From Psychrobacter lutiphocae DSM 21542 (GTDB taxonomy: Bacteria; Pseudomonadota; Gammaproteobacteria; Pseudomonadales; Moraxellaceae), in NCBI RefSeq assembly GCF_000382145.1, contig NZ_KB907631.1, positions 1 through 64,000 of the forward strand: a stretch of 64,000 bases of DNA, given 5' to 3'. Below the pieces are notes generated by a model. The model was not told the DNA's origin. It searched no databases and was given only the letters and a program-made list of their open reading frames with translations. The position numbers and the translations under genes are program-made. This document shows positions 21,059 through 32,800 of the stretch, one piece after another (the first letter of the stretch is position 1; each line of letters begins with the position of its first letter).

Positions 21059-22168
21059 CTACAACTGATAGCTGTGTACCGCATCAACAAAAACTTTGGC
21101 ATTATCAGGATCTACCCATTGCGTAATACCATGACCTAAATTGGCAATATAACCTGTCTTTTCACCCGTCGCATAAGCATCATCTAACATAAGTTTCACA
21201 GCTTGACGGATAGAGTCCGGTGAGCCATATAAAGTCGCTGGATCTAAGTTACCCTGAATAGCGGTGCGCTTATTACTGCCTTTATTAGCTTCGGCAATAA
21301 TCACTCTGGCTTTATCCAATGGCATCGTCCAATCTAGCCCCAAACAGTCAGCATCACTGTCTGCTTGTACGTCTAGCCACAAGCCACCACCTTTGGTAAA
21401 TACCACCACTGGAATATCTGGATGACGCTTTTTAAGCTCAGCAACCACTTGCTTGTTATACTGATGTGAGAACTCTACAAACTGACGATGCGCCAACGCA
21501 CCACCCCAGCTATCAAATAACTGAATAATTTGTGCACCTGCAACAATTTGTGCATCCAAATAATCAATAATAGCGGCATTTACATGTGCCAATACTTGAT
21601 GTAAAAACTCAGGCTTACTGTATAAAAGTCCTTTTGTAAAACGGTAGTCTTTTGAGCTACCACCTTCTATCATATAGGTAGCCAGCGTCCACGCACTGCC
21701 TGAAAAACCAAATAAAGGCACCAGACCATTTAGCTCTTTACGGATACTAGTCACTGCATCCATCACATAACTCAAAGAATCATTGGCAATAAACGGCTCG
21801 AGCTGTTTAAAGTCAGCTTCAGTGCGTAAAGTGCGCTTAAACTTTGGGCCTTCCCCAGTTTCAAAATATAAGCCTAGCCCCATCGCATCTGGAATGGTCA
21901 AAATATCACTGAACAAAATGGCCGCATCCAAATCAAATCGTCTCAACGGCTGCATGGTCACTTCTGTCGCTCGGGCAGTATCTTTACACAGGCTCATAAA
22001 GTCTCCTGCTTCAGAACGTGTTGCCTTATACTCTGGCAAATAGCGACCTGCTTGACGCATCATCCATACTGGCGTGACATCGACCGTTTCAAAGCGCAAG
22101 GCTTTTAACAAACGATCATTTTTTAATGGTGCAAAGTTATGTGTCGTATTTACATTAGTCATTGACAT
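21059..22168 (-). CDS. hemE: Uroporphyrinogen decarboxylase
   Basis: A 369-residue enzyme that removes four carboxyl groups from uroporphyrinogen III to give coproporphyrinogen III in haem synthesis. The N-terminal signature [17 protein letters not shown] holds the two conserved Arg, and [17 protein letters not shown] is the second signature; the substrate-binding Asp lies in the [10 protein letters not shown] stretch. Slightly longer than E. coli HemE (354), from a short N-terminal lead. Probably read with argC; proB ends about 100 bp before it. Confidence 0.97.
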   Translation of the reverse strand: MSMTNVNTTHNFAPLKNDRLLKALRFETVDVTPVWMMRQAGRYLPEYKATRSEAGDFMSLCKDTARATEVTMQPLRRFDLDAAILFSDILTIPDAMGLGLYFETGEGPKFKRTLRTEADFKQLEPFIANDSLSYVMDAVTSIRKELNGLVPLFGFSGSAWTLATYMIEGGSSKDYRFTKGLLYSKPEFLHQVLAHVNAAIIDYLDAQIVAGAQIIQLFDSWGGALAHRQFVEFSHQYNKQVVAELKKRHPDIPVVVFTKGGGLWLDVQADSDADCLGLDWTMPLDKARVIIAEANKGSNKRTAIQGNLDPATLYGSPDSIRQAVKLMLDDAYATGEKTGYIANLGHGITQWVDPDNAKVFVDAVHSYQL

Positions 22169-22268
22169 AAATATCTCTTGTTATCCTTGTAATTAATATA
22201 ACTTGGTTATTGCTGATTACTTTTATTTGTTAGAATAACTACTTTTTAGGCTCATTTTTTACAAACAG

Positions 22269-23489
22269 TTATTTATTCAAAATAGCCATATCATCTCGAT
22301 GAACCATGACTACCCTATCTTCAGATTCACCTAAAATCTTATCAAAACTATGGGTGCGTTTACGTGCCACACGCCGAGCTTCTTCAGAAGAAAAATTGAC
22401 TTGACCCACAGCAATGCGTTCTTGGGTATCTTGACTGACCACAGCCACCACATCACCTTCATCAAAGTCACCTTGGATATCGACCACACCGACAGGTAGC
22501 AAGCTTTTTCCTTGTACCGTAATGGCGTGCTCAGCACCTGCATCAATATATAAGGTACCTGCCATACGCAAATGAGCGGCCAACCATTGCTTTTTAGCAA
22601 TAATTTTATCTGCCTGATTGGTGCTAAGTAGAGTTCCTACCGATTCGCCTGCGGCCACACGAGTAATAACCTTATCTAGGCTACCATTTGCGATTACAGT
22701 CGGGCAACCACCCATGGCTGCCAAACGAGCAGCACGAATCTTGGTCAGCATACCACCACTGCCCAGCTTACCGCCTTCACCAGCTATATCAAATAAATAA
22801 TCTGCCATCGCACGCTCTTGACGAATCATTTTTGCATCTGGATTATCACGGGGATTGTCAGTAAACACACCTTCTTGATCAGTTAAAATAATATACAGAT
22901 CAGCATTGACCATGGCTGCAGCCATCGCACCTAAAGTATCGTTATCACCAAACTTTATTTCATCAACAGTAATAGTATCATTTTCATTAATGACAGGTAA
23001 CACTCGCCACAGCAGTAGCTTGTGTAGCGTGTTGGCGGTGTTCAAATAACGGTTGCGATTTGACAAATCATCATGCGTCAACAAAATTTGAGCACTTCGT
23101 ACTCCACTTTGTATCAATGCTGAAGACCATGTTTCGATCAGTCCCATTTGCCCAATAGCGGCACAAGCTTGTAGCGCTTCTAGTTTTTTGGGACGCTCAT
23201 CAAGTCCCATGCGTACTACGCCTTCAGCAATCGCACCTGAAGATACCAATATAACCTCTTTACCTTCATTGTGTAGCTGTGCAATTTGACTGGCCCACTC
23301 ATAAATAGCAGTACGATCCAAACCTTTGCCATTATTAGTCAGTAATGATGAGCCTATTTTGACAATAATTCGTTGTATATCAAAAGATCTGTTTTCTATG
23401 GCAAATCGATTGTCATCGGCAGCTATTGGCTTAGCAATACTGCTTTGTGGTTTATTTAAATCTGTTTTTTTTTGCGTATCCGCACTCAT
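22269..23489 (-). CDS. proB: Glutamate 5-kinase
   Basis: An approximately 406-residue kinase that phosphorylates glutamate as the first step of proline synthesis. It has an amino-acid kinase domain (IVKIGSSLLTN; LVSSGAIAEGVVRMG; NENDTITVDEIKFGDND) and a C-terminal PUA domain from about residue 310 (residue numbers from this ATG). An upstream in-frame TTG at 23516 would add nine residues, but the ATG at 23489 with a purine-rich stretch just before it is preferred. About 35 residues of Lys/Ser/Asp-rich sequence precede the kinase domain, more than usual. It lies 85 bp downstream of obgE on the same strand, as is common. Confidence 0.95.
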   Translation of the reverse strand: MSADTQKKTDLNKPQSSIAKPIAADDNRFAIENRSFDIQRIIVKIGSSLLTNNGKGLDRTAIYEWASQIAQLHNEGKEVILVSSGAIAEGVVRMGLDERPKKLEALQACAAIGQMGLIETWSSALIQSGVRSAQILLTHDDLSNRNRYLNTANTLHKLLLWRVLPVINENDTITVDEIKFGDNDTLGAMAAAMVNADLYIILTDQEGVFTDNPRDNPDAKMIRQERAMADYLFDIAGEGGKLGSGGMLTKIRAARLAAMGGCPTVIANGSLDKVITRVAAGESVGTLLSTNQADKIIAKKQWLAAHLRMAGTLYIDAGAEHAITVQGKSLLPVGVVDIQGDFDEGDVVAVVSQDTQERIAVGQVNFSSEEARRVARKRTHSFDKILGESEDRVVMVHRDDMAILNK

Positions 23490-23601
23490 AATCTTTTCAA
23501 CCCAAAATGAATACAATCAAAAAAATCGCATCAACTTGATAATAATAAATCGCTAACCAGTTACTAAACTTGCCAGTTATTTTGAGGTTATTGTCAGTCG
23601 C

Positions 23602-24828
<1,227 letters not shown>

Positions 24829-25018
24829 CTAACTTTTCTTAAATTGATCATATTTTATAAAATAATTTGCTAAAAATAAGTAGCAAATTGATAACTGTGT
24901 ATTCTACATCATTCTTAGTCGCTAATTACTACTATTTATTTACATCAGCTGCCTGAATTTGGCTCAACAAAAGTAGCTATCTTCTAGTTTCGTGCAACAA
25001 ATCAAAAATATCTTATTT

Positions 25019-25158
25019 AACCCCACTCTCAACTTAAAATGCAGGCTGTGGTTTATGCGAGATTTAACTCCCTTCCTTTCCCAAAGGAAGGGCTGGGGAT
25101 GGATTTTCGGTAAACATCAATAAAATCCCCCTAAATCCCCCTTTGAAAAAGGGGGACT
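25019..25158. repeat. Partial R2 repeat plus palindromic C/G-rich repeat
   Basis: 25019-25055 matches one end of the R2 family (CCCCACTCTCAACTT, then GGCTGTGG). Next, at about 25072-25095, is a hairpin CCCTTCCTTT / AAAGGAAGGG, and at about 25125-25155 is CCCCCTAAATCCCCCTTTGAA followed by a G-run that pairs back. Sequences like the last are scattered in Moraxellaceae genomes. No gene was seen between 24817 and 25367. Confidence 0.65.
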
Positions 25159-25280
25159 GCCATCCTTGTCGATATTTTGTAACAAATGAGCTATACAGAT
25201 ACTGTCAATAAACCAATTATTGATGTTGCCAACTATTCTTGTTGAGATTGACGTTATTTCAATATTATTTAATAACTGTC

Positions 25281-25314
25281 ATAAAAATACCCGATAACCA
25301 TAACGATTATCGGG
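25281..25314 (-). terminator. gap intrinsic terminator
   Basis: Perfect CCCGATAA / TTATCGGG stem with a 9-base loop about 55 bp after the gap stop; on the minus strand it is followed by ATTTTTAT. Confidence 0.8.
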
Positions 25315-25367
25315 CATCATTGCAAATTGTGCTAGATATTTATAGCACTATTGGCACTTATTCTAGA

Positions 25368-26822
25368 TTAGGCACTGATGTTGGTGTAGTGAATACCAGC
25401 CATTTGTGCAGCCACTCTCAATACCTGAGTGCTATAACCCACTTCGTTGTCATACCAAATATAAACGGTGGCATGATTGTCAGTGACGATAGTCGCTTGC
25501 GCATCAACAATACCTACTTGCTTAGTACCCACAAAATCTGTTGAAACAGCTTCAGTTGAGTCAGTGTAAGCAATTTGTGACTGCCAAGCATCGCTTTCAG
25601 ATACTTTCTTGAAGAAGGCATTTAACGCATCAGCGCTCTCTGGTGCTTTCTCTAAGTTTAAGTTTAGGATAGCCATACTAACGTTTGGTGTTGGTACACG
25701 AATGGCATTACCAGTTAGCTTACCATTTAATTCTGGTAACGCTTTACCTACTGCTTTTGCAGCACCAGTACTGGTGATAACCATGTTTAATACAGCGCTA
25801 CGACCACGACGATCTGACTTATGATAGTTATCGATTAAGTTTTGGTCGTTGGTGAAGGCATGAATGGTTTCAACATGACCGTTAACAATGCCATACTCAT
25901 CGTTGATTACTTTTAACGAAGGTGTGATGGCGTTAGTGGTACAGCTGGCAGCACTAACAATAATGTCATCGCCAATGGTGTTGTTGTTCACACCATATAC
26001 AACGTTTTTAATATCACCTTTTGATGGTGCTGTTAATAGTACTTTTTTAACACCTTTGGCTTTCAAGTGCTTACCAAGACCGTCTTCGTCTTTCCAAATA
26101 CCTGTGTTATCAATGACTATCGCATCTTCAATACCATAGCTGGTGTAATCAATTTCGCTAGGATCATTGGCATAAATAACTTGAATAAAGCGTCCATTGA
26201 CTAAGATACCTTGATTTTCTTCATCAACCACGACTGAGCCTGAGAAAGTACCATGTACTGAGTCACGCTCAAGTAATGACGCACGTTTTGCCAAATCACC
26301 TTCTTTACCTGGACGCACCACAAAAGCCTTTAATTGTAAGCCTTTATCGGTAGCCGCTTCTTCTAATAATAGACGGGTTAAAATACGACCGATACGACCA
26401 AATCCGTATAATACAACATCGGTCGCTTTACTAGCAGCGGGTTGTGACTTGTCTGCTTTTGCAAAAGCATCTGCCACACTTAGCTTATTTTTTACCAATT
26501 GACCTGCATCAACAACCGCTGTTGCAATCTCTTGATTGTCAGCTACTTGCTTAACAATTGTAACGATATCATCGATATTAAGCGCATTGCTTTGGTTGTG
26601 ATCTGCTGTTTGTTGTACTTTTGTCAGTAGATCAGCAGCTGCCAATCCATTAAGACTTTCACCAAACAAATTTACTTTAACATCTTTCCTGGTGTATAGC
26701 TCATGAAGCTGATTGGCCAACTCATAAGCTTTATTCTCTTGCTGCTGGTAATCGGCCAAGTATTTTTGGTGTAATTCACGACGCGTATTAGCATTACTCA
26801 CAATAGTCTTCCTTTGGTCCAA
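25368..26822 (-). CDS. gap: Long-form glyceraldehyde-3-phosphate dehydrogenase
   Basis: A 484-residue GAPDH. Residues from about 135 form the NAD-binding and catalytic domains (YGFGRIGRILTRLL; catalytic Cys in SAASCTTNAITP near residue 298; WYDNEVGYSTQ at the end). The first 130 residues are helical and not part of the standard 330-residue enzyme; this long form is known from Pseudomonas and Acinetobacter, where it is usually assigned a gluconeogenic role. That role is inferred here from family knowledge. Single gene with its own terminator. Confidence 0.93.
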   Translation of the reverse strand: MDQRKTIVSNANTRRELHQKYLADYQQQENKAYELANQLHELYTRKDVKVNLFGESLNGLAAADLLTKVQQTADHNQSNALNIDDIVTIVKQVADNQEIATAVVDAGQLVKNKLSVADAFAKADKSQPAASKATDVVLYGFGRIGRILTRLLLEEAATDKGLQLKAFVVRPGKEGDLAKRASLLERDSVHGTFSGSVVVDEENQGILVNGRFIQVIYANDPSEIDYTSYGIEDAIVIDNTGIWKDEDGLGKHLKAKGVKKVLLTAPSKGDIKNVVYGVNNNTIGDDIIVSAASCTTNAITPSLKVINDEYGIVNGHVETIHAFTNDQNLIDNYHKSDRRGRSAVLNMVITSTGAAKAVGKALPELNGKLTGNAIRVPTPNVSMAILNLNLEKAPESADALNAFFKKVSESDAWQSQIAYTDSTEAVSTDFVGTKQVGIVDAQATIVTDNHATVYIWYDNEVGYSTQVLRVAAQMAGIHYTNISA

Positions 26823-27198
26823 TGAAGTGAAGGATGAATAAAAAATAGTTGCGCTAGTCTCTACGTTATCAACCCGTTAACAAACGCATTGATATGCCCA
26901 GTAATCGCATTAAATCAAGAGTGTCGGTACTTGTTAATGCTTTTAAGTGCTTATTGTTGCTGTCATCGTCTGTTTTGGATTATCCAGTGTAGATAGTAAA
27001 GGTTTGCGCATAGATTCTAAATCATATTGACAGTTTTAGCCAGTCTGATTCACCCTTATCACTTATATATAAAATCATTTATATATAAACAAAGATATAT
27101 ATAAATAAAGAATTACCCTGATTTGCCATTTAATTTATATGATAGCTTTATTTATCCGATAGGATATACCCTGAGGTTATGAGATTATAATAAGATGG

Positions 27199-27378
27199 TC
27201 AAGGAATGTTGCTCACCTCTACCTCTGACAGCATTTGTATTTGCTCAACAGGTATCGTCTGGGCAGAAGCCACTGAGTAGGCTGCCAATGGAATTAAAAT
27301 CAATAACGCAATGCCTGTGTGTTTCAGCAAGGCATTCATAAATGCTCGCTCTGGAATATTATGATCATATTTTTGCAT
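27199..27378 (-). CDS. Small exported protein (59 residues), unknown
   Basis: An ORF of 59 codons. Residues 14-39 read as a classic signal peptide: Met14, a basic Lys, the hydrophobic core GIALLILIPLAAYSV and an ASA-Q cleavage site. The predicted mature part is only about 20 residues (acidic, with a repeated V-E pattern). Met14 may be the true start, giving about 46 residues. It lies upstream of gap on the same strand with about 375 bp between. I do not recognise a family; it may be a tiny periplasmic or secreted peptide, or the remnant of a longer exported protein. Confidence 0.45.
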   Translation of the reverse strand: MQKYDHNIPERAFMNALLKHTGIALLILIPLAAYSVASAQTIPVEQIQMLSEVEVSNIP

Positions 27379-27871
27379 AGTGGTCTGCGTTTTTAGTGAA
27401 TAAATGATAGTAAAGGATTGGCTGTTAGTATTATTGGTACTTCATTATCGGTACTTCCCACTTAATCGGTACTTCCCACTTACAACTTTTACGTTGAACA
27501 GGTGGCTTAATACCTCATATCCTTAATACCTCATATATTGTAGGCAACCAAATTGATACTTACTATCGATAAAGTGTATTAATACGCTAAAATTTGTAAA
27601 ATCTATCGTTACTCAGCAAGCACTTTGTTTAACTAAGTTACAGCCATTTTCTGTATTAATATTTATCGCAAACTTTGTAACCTACACCAGTCCAAACCTT
27701 GAACTGCATAGTTTGACACGCAGGGTGAAACTTCCTCCACTTCCCCTTTGAAAAAGAAAGACTTACCACTTTTTTAGTTGTTTGGCGTATAAGATAGTAC
27801 TGATAAATTAGTTACTAAAATAGATTGAGCTGTCGCATAAGCACTGGTTTATGAGTGCTAGTAGCAATACC
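27379..27871. other. Spacer with tandem duplications
   Basis: About 490 bp with a perfect 18-bp duplication (27447-27464, 27465-27482) and a shorter TTAATACCTCATAT duplication at about 27512-27538. A CCCCTTTGAAAAAG fragment near 27745 resembles the C/G-rich repeat at 25130. No gene was seen. Confidence 0.5.
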
Positions 27872-29044
27872 TTAAACTAAAAATTGACGTATTCCAGCTA
27901 CTTTATCACCTTGATGATAACGAACTTGGCACAAATCTGCTGGCATCATTCCTCCTAATGCAATAACTGGAACTTCTGCTAGCTGTGCCATTTGTGCAAA
28001 TTTTTGCCAGCCTAATGCATCACGCTCAGGATGGGACTTGGTAGGAAGAACTGGCGATATATAAGCACCAATGACTACTGAGAGCCTCTGATTTAATCGA
28101 TATCGAGCCAAATCATTTAATTGTTCGATGCTGGTAGCATCATGACAGCTGACCGTAATCGGCAAATCAGGCAAAATAGCTATTGACGAGTTTGATTGTT
28201 CATGACAATCAACATGGGCTTGCGCCTGTATCTGACGATGTGCTTGCATAAGCTGCGCTTGGGTCAAATGCTGTGCTCTGATTTGCGTTGGCATCTGACC
28301 ACTGCGCTGCAATGCTTTTGCTAACTGACTATTAACAATCAGCTGTACATCAGCACGCCTTTGTATTAGTTGTAATAGCATGTGCTGCTGCTCTTGCATA
28401 TCTACTTGTTTTAGGCGCACATATACCCAGCCATTGACTGGTAAGTGGCGAGTATAGTAATTCAACCAGTGTTGGGCATGCTGACTCAATTGATTCACTT
28501 GACTTGTAGAGTTCTTAGCAGTGTTGGCAGTATTTTTACTGCTAAAGGTTGCAAGATCAAAGTAAACCAGACTATTAAACGCATCCAAATCATAAGTAAT
28601 ACTAATACAATCACCCAACTGCAACCAAGCCAAAATTGATTTATTGGCCTCAGGTAGTTGGTAATGTTGCGCTAATAAATCGGGTAAATCAACCCAAGTT
28701 AATGCTTGACCCTCTTGCCCTTGTGTATACTTCAACTGTTGCAAATATTGAAACTTAGATAACTGTACACGAAACACATGCAAACAAACCTGCTTTTTGG
28801 CTGTAAGATCTGAGTAAGTATGACGCAGCACACCAAGAGGATTAATTTGACTACCTTGAGAGATATCTAAGCCGATTTCTTCTTGCACCTCACGAATAAG
28901 TGCTTGTAATGGTGACTCATTGGGATCTAGCTTCCCACCAACAAATTCATAGCGGTTACCTTGGTGCTGCTGTGCGTCACGAAAGCTTAATAAATAATGT
29001 TGTGCGTAATGAATTACCGCAATTGCAACCTCTATTTGTTGCAT
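27872..29044 (-). CDS. Nudix hydrolase fused to TenI/ThiE-like domain
   Basis: A 390-residue two-domain protein. Residues 1-135 are a MutT-type Nudix hydrolase; the Nudix box reads GGKLDPNESPLQALIREV followed by QEEIGLDI, with all catalytic Glu present. Residues from about 195 resemble the thiamine phosphate synthase/TenI barrel (RADVQLIVNSQLAKAL, AQHLTQAQLMQ, ISVSCHD-type segments and a terminal GGM motif). This fusion is known in gammaproteobacteria and sanitises oxidised nucleotides (8-oxo-dGTP) by its first half; the role of the second half is unproven. It is divergent from hemP, with about 230 bp between. Confidence 0.85.
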   Translation of the reverse strand: MQQIEVAIAVIHYAQHYLLSFRDAQQHQGNRYEFVGGKLDPNESPLQALIREVQEEIGLDISQGSQINPLGVLRHTYSDLTAKKQVCLHVFRVQLSKFQYLQQLKYTQGQEGQALTWVDLPDLLAQHYQLPEANKSILAWLQLGDCISITYDLDAFNSLVYFDLATFSSKNTANTAKNSTSQVNQLSQHAQHWLNYYTRHLPVNGWVYVRLKQVDMQEQQHMLLQLIQRRADVQLIVNSQLAKALQRSGQMPTQIRAQHLTQAQLMQAHRQIQAQAHVDCHEQSNSSIAILPDLPITVSCHDATSIEQLNDLARYRLNQRLSVVIGAYISPVLPTKSHPERDALGWQKFAQMAQLAEVPVIALGGMMPADLCQVRYHQGDKVAGIRQFLV

Positions 29045-29134
29045 AGCCTCTCCTTTTAAAAAAGTATAAACCCCTGAAAAATAAGTAATTTTAAATTTTT
29101 ATTGTTAATTTTAACAATCTGATGCAAAAAACAC

Positions 29135-29163
29135 TTGCAAATTGCTTCATAATAAATGATAAT
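29135..29163 (+). promoter_or_regulatory. Predicted sigma-70 promoter of hemP
   Basis: TTGCAA at 29135-29140 and GATAAT at 29158-29163, separated by exactly 17 bp. The -10 element lies inside the Fur box, so Fur binding would block polymerase. Confidence 0.7.
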
Positions 29164-29170
29164 CATTATC
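29152..29170 (+). promoter_or_regulatory. Fur box
   Basis: ATAAATGATAATCATTATC matches the classical 19-bp Fur consensus at 16 of 19 positions by direct comparison, with further ATT continuing the repeat. It lies about 110 bp before the hemP start and overlaps the -10 element, which predicts repression in high iron. Confidence 0.88.
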
Positions 29171-29277
29171 ATTAAAAAAACCAAATAGACTTTTGAGAGA
29201 GAAGCCTATCTGGATTACTCAGTAAGTTGCGTACTGAGTCTTTGTAACAACCACGAACTTATATAAGGAATACGACT

Positions 29278-29442
29278 ATGGCTACCATCATTTCTCGTGC
29301 ACTTCGTTTACGTGATAACCAGCTTCCCATGTTACAGTCTGAGCATCTTTTTGCCTTAACTAAAGAAGTTAGAATTCAGCATGAAGGTGAAGAGTACCGG
29401 TTGCGCCTGACTAGAAACAATCGTCTAATCTTAACCAAATGA
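29278..29442 (+). CDS. hemP: Hemin uptake protein HemP
   Basis: A 54-residue protein of the HemP/DUF2132 family. The diagnostic C-terminal part is EVRIQHEGEEYRLRLTRNNRLILTK, and the N-terminal half carries the LPMLQSEHLFA region. HemP is needed for haem use in several proteobacteria and in Burkholderia acts as an activator of haem-uptake genes; which role applies here is not known. ATAAGGAA lies just upstream as a ribosome site. It stands alone (no haem receptor follows) and is controlled by the Fur box upstream. Confidence 0.93.
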   Translation: MATIISRALRLRDNQLPMLQSEHLFALTKEVRIQHEGEEYRLRLTRNNRLILTK

Positions 29443-29616
29443 ATCTTAACTTAATAGCATAATGCTAATAAAGTTATAGTAATGCTGAAACTTATCTTAT
29501 TCTTATATAGTTTAAGTTTGAGCTCATATAGTTTGTTAAATACGTGTAATCATCTGTAACGACCAACTCATAAGTACTAATCAAATAAGACATCATATCG
29601 TTAAAAATGTTAAACC

Positions 29617-29648
29617 AAAGAGGACAGCCCACAAGCTGTCCTCTTTTG
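29617..29648. terminator. Intrinsic terminator after hemP
   Basis: Perfect stem AAAGAGGACAGC / GCTGTCCTCTTT with a 6-base loop, 175 bp past the hemP stop and between convergent hemP and tamB; it may act both ways. Confidence 0.85.
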
Positions 29649-29800
29649 TATTCTATTCTCTCTATCTTCTGTAGTTTTTAGACCTCTTATTTCGCCGCAG
29701 CTCTTTTCAACCTCAGCTCTTAGGCAACTCTAGTTGCTACTCTAAAGATTGATAGGCTAAAAAAGGACACCGCCCTAATTAACCTCTAACCAAGGTACAA

Positions 29801-32800
29801 CTAGAAACGGAAACTATATACCACATCGACTGCGTTTTCGATAGAAGATGTCGCTTGAATATAAATACGACGGGTTAACTGATAACGTAATGACAAGCTA
29901 TTTTGTGCACTAAACACCCCCACCCCATAGCGAATATACAAGTCTGGTGTAATATAGCCTGTGACGTTAACATTGGTATCATCACTGCTACCCGAAGCAT
30001 CAATAGTTAAACGCTCAAGCCCAAAGGCATCACCGATACTATTAGTTAAACTATTGGCACCACTTAAACCTAAACTTAATCCTGCCGCTGCCAAGTTATG
30101 AGTAACCTGCGACTTAAAACCTTCCTCACTAATCTGTGTTGCCCCAGCATTTGAAATACGTCCTGTTACCAATGCATTCATCGCTTGCTGCTGAGTCAAT
30201 CCTGCTTCATTAAATACTGTAATATTTGGCTCAGCAACATTGCCTTTAACTCGAATCCCTACATCATAGCCCTCTATTTCTCTGGCAGCTTCAATGCTAA
30301 GCCTTGGGTTGGTCACGTCACCATTAAAGCGTATCTGACCATAATTAAGCTCAAGGCTTTGTCCAAAGGCATCAATACGAGTGCGGCGACTGACCTGAAT
30401 CACCCCTAAAGCCGTCATAGTCCCTTGCCCTTGTTGCTGTAAATGTAGCGCACCTGCTAATGGAATGACTGCACCAAAGCCACGGAAGTTGATATCACGT
30501 CCAAGATCTACCCCAATCTCAGCATTAATAGACCAGGGCTTAGAGATGGCCAAAACTTCGTCAATATTACCAACTAGTTCACGATCTAAAACTACCACAT
30601 CCTCAGACTTAGTAACTACATCTGCATTGGCCTCAGGTGGGCGGATGGTAGCACTTGGTATGGTGATGGCACCAACAATATTGACATACTGCTGTTGTGG
30701 TTTGACAATTATATGAAAGTCAGGGTTGACTTTGGCAAATAATAATGGTGGCTGAGTTACATCCAACTCTTCACCCTTGATGCGCAGCATCGCCTGCAGC
30801 TCTTGTTGCCAATTCACTTCACCGCTGATATCCCCTTTGCCCTCACCACTCATGAAACTACCTTCAATCTTGGCTTGCTGACCACGTATTCTTGCTTTGG
30901 CATTAATACTGGTCAAATTAACTGGCAAGTCTAACATGGCCACTGTGGCGTCTTTTAGATCCACATCACCATAAAAGACTGGCTTAGATAGCGTACCACC
31001 TAGCCCACCAGCCATAGTAATATTACCGCCCAATTGACGCATACCAGGGAAGAAAGGCTTTAATACCGCTAAGTGAAATTCATTTAATACCAAGGCACCA
31101 GATATTGGTTTTTGCTCTTTATAAGGATCTACGACAATATCTGCATAACCACGTGCACCCTGACCACTATTAATGTCAGTACGTATCTGTACCCCATTGG
31201 CAATCGAGCGTACGATTAAAGAGATGCGCTTGTAGGGCAAGCTAACAGGGTCTAAGTAGCTGTCTTGCTGCATCCCAATCTGGCCATTATCTGTGTATAA
31301 AGTAGCATTGATGGTTGGATCCACACCCTTGCCCCAAGCCATAACTGCCTTACCGTTTAATGTAGATTTCCAGCTAAGCTCTTTGGGTAAAAATGGTGCA
31401 AACAAGGTGGTGTCAATATCCTGAATCGCTAGATTGACCTGACCTTGATCTGCAGCAGCTACTAGATTTTCACGCAGACAAATCTTGCCTTCTTGATTAG
31501 TCGCTTGCCAGCAATGAGCTGCCAATTGTAGCTTGGGCTTATCATTAGCAAAAGAGGCGTTCAACTGCGCTGGCTGACTTTGCGCTAACGTCATATGTTT
31601 AGTAGCAATCCTACCGTTACCAATGACACCTTGCCAACTCTGTGCTTGTCGATCCAAACTACCTTTTACTACCGCTTGCAAGGCGACATCAGTTCCTGCG
31701 CTTACTGTGTCCGCTTTGACCGTTAATGTATGCGATTGTTCAGTTCCATTAAATGTAGCTTGGATATTAGCAATTTTACTTTGTGCAGCCTCCATACCCT
31801 CAACCATTACTACCAGAACACTCGGGCGCTTGGCAAGATCGACAATCTTACCTTTTACACTTCCATTGGCCAGGTACACGCCAGGCAGTCGCAACTGCTT
31901 GCTTTCTAAATCGACATAAATGGTTGGTAACGCTTGTCCTTTTGGCTGTACGAGTGTCAATCCACCTAAAATATTGCCAGAAAACTCAGATCCAACTTGG
32001 GTCAAATCACGAATATTAACCTTGGCTTGCAAGTTTTCAATGTTACCATTGGCCAATACCTCGTTATCTCCCCAACGCAATAATAGATTATTAATATTTA
32101 AGGTATCTACGATACTTTTGACAGTAGCTACTTGATTGCTAGTCTCTTCTGTTTTTAAGCGTGTTAAATATTGATCCATATTTTTTGGCAAATGCAAGGT
32201 GGTCTTTAAACTACCTTGTGTGCTTAATGGCTTACCATCAAGCTGACCACGTAGCGCCATTTGGCTGATATTGATCTGCTGAACACTGTCCTTCCAAGCA
32301 CCTGTACTAGAAACACGGCCTGTAATATTACTGGGTACATCGCTAACAAAGTATCCCAGATTAAATTCCTCCATTACCGCATTAATATCCCAAGATACGC
32401 CATTTTTAACAGTAACATTACCTTTAGCGACCAAGCTTCCTGCCTCACCAATATGACTAAAATTACGTACGTTAATGCTTTGTGCATTGCCCCCAGCATC
32501 CAACATCAACTTGCCCTTAGGTAGTTGTGGCGTATCAATAGCACCATCAAACTTAACATCAAACGCACGTAAATCACCCAACTGAGTTTGATTGTCACGC
32601 CAATGTCCAGAGCTGGTTAAATCACCAGTCACAATACCTTGAGTTTGTGGTACAAAAAATCCGACATTAAACTCTTGAGTATTGGCACGCACATTCCATT
32701 TAATGCCATCTATTAAATTCACATTACCTGATGCCAAGAGGCTACCAGCATCACCTTTATGGCTAATATGCTTAATATTAATATTATTTAAAGCGCCGTT

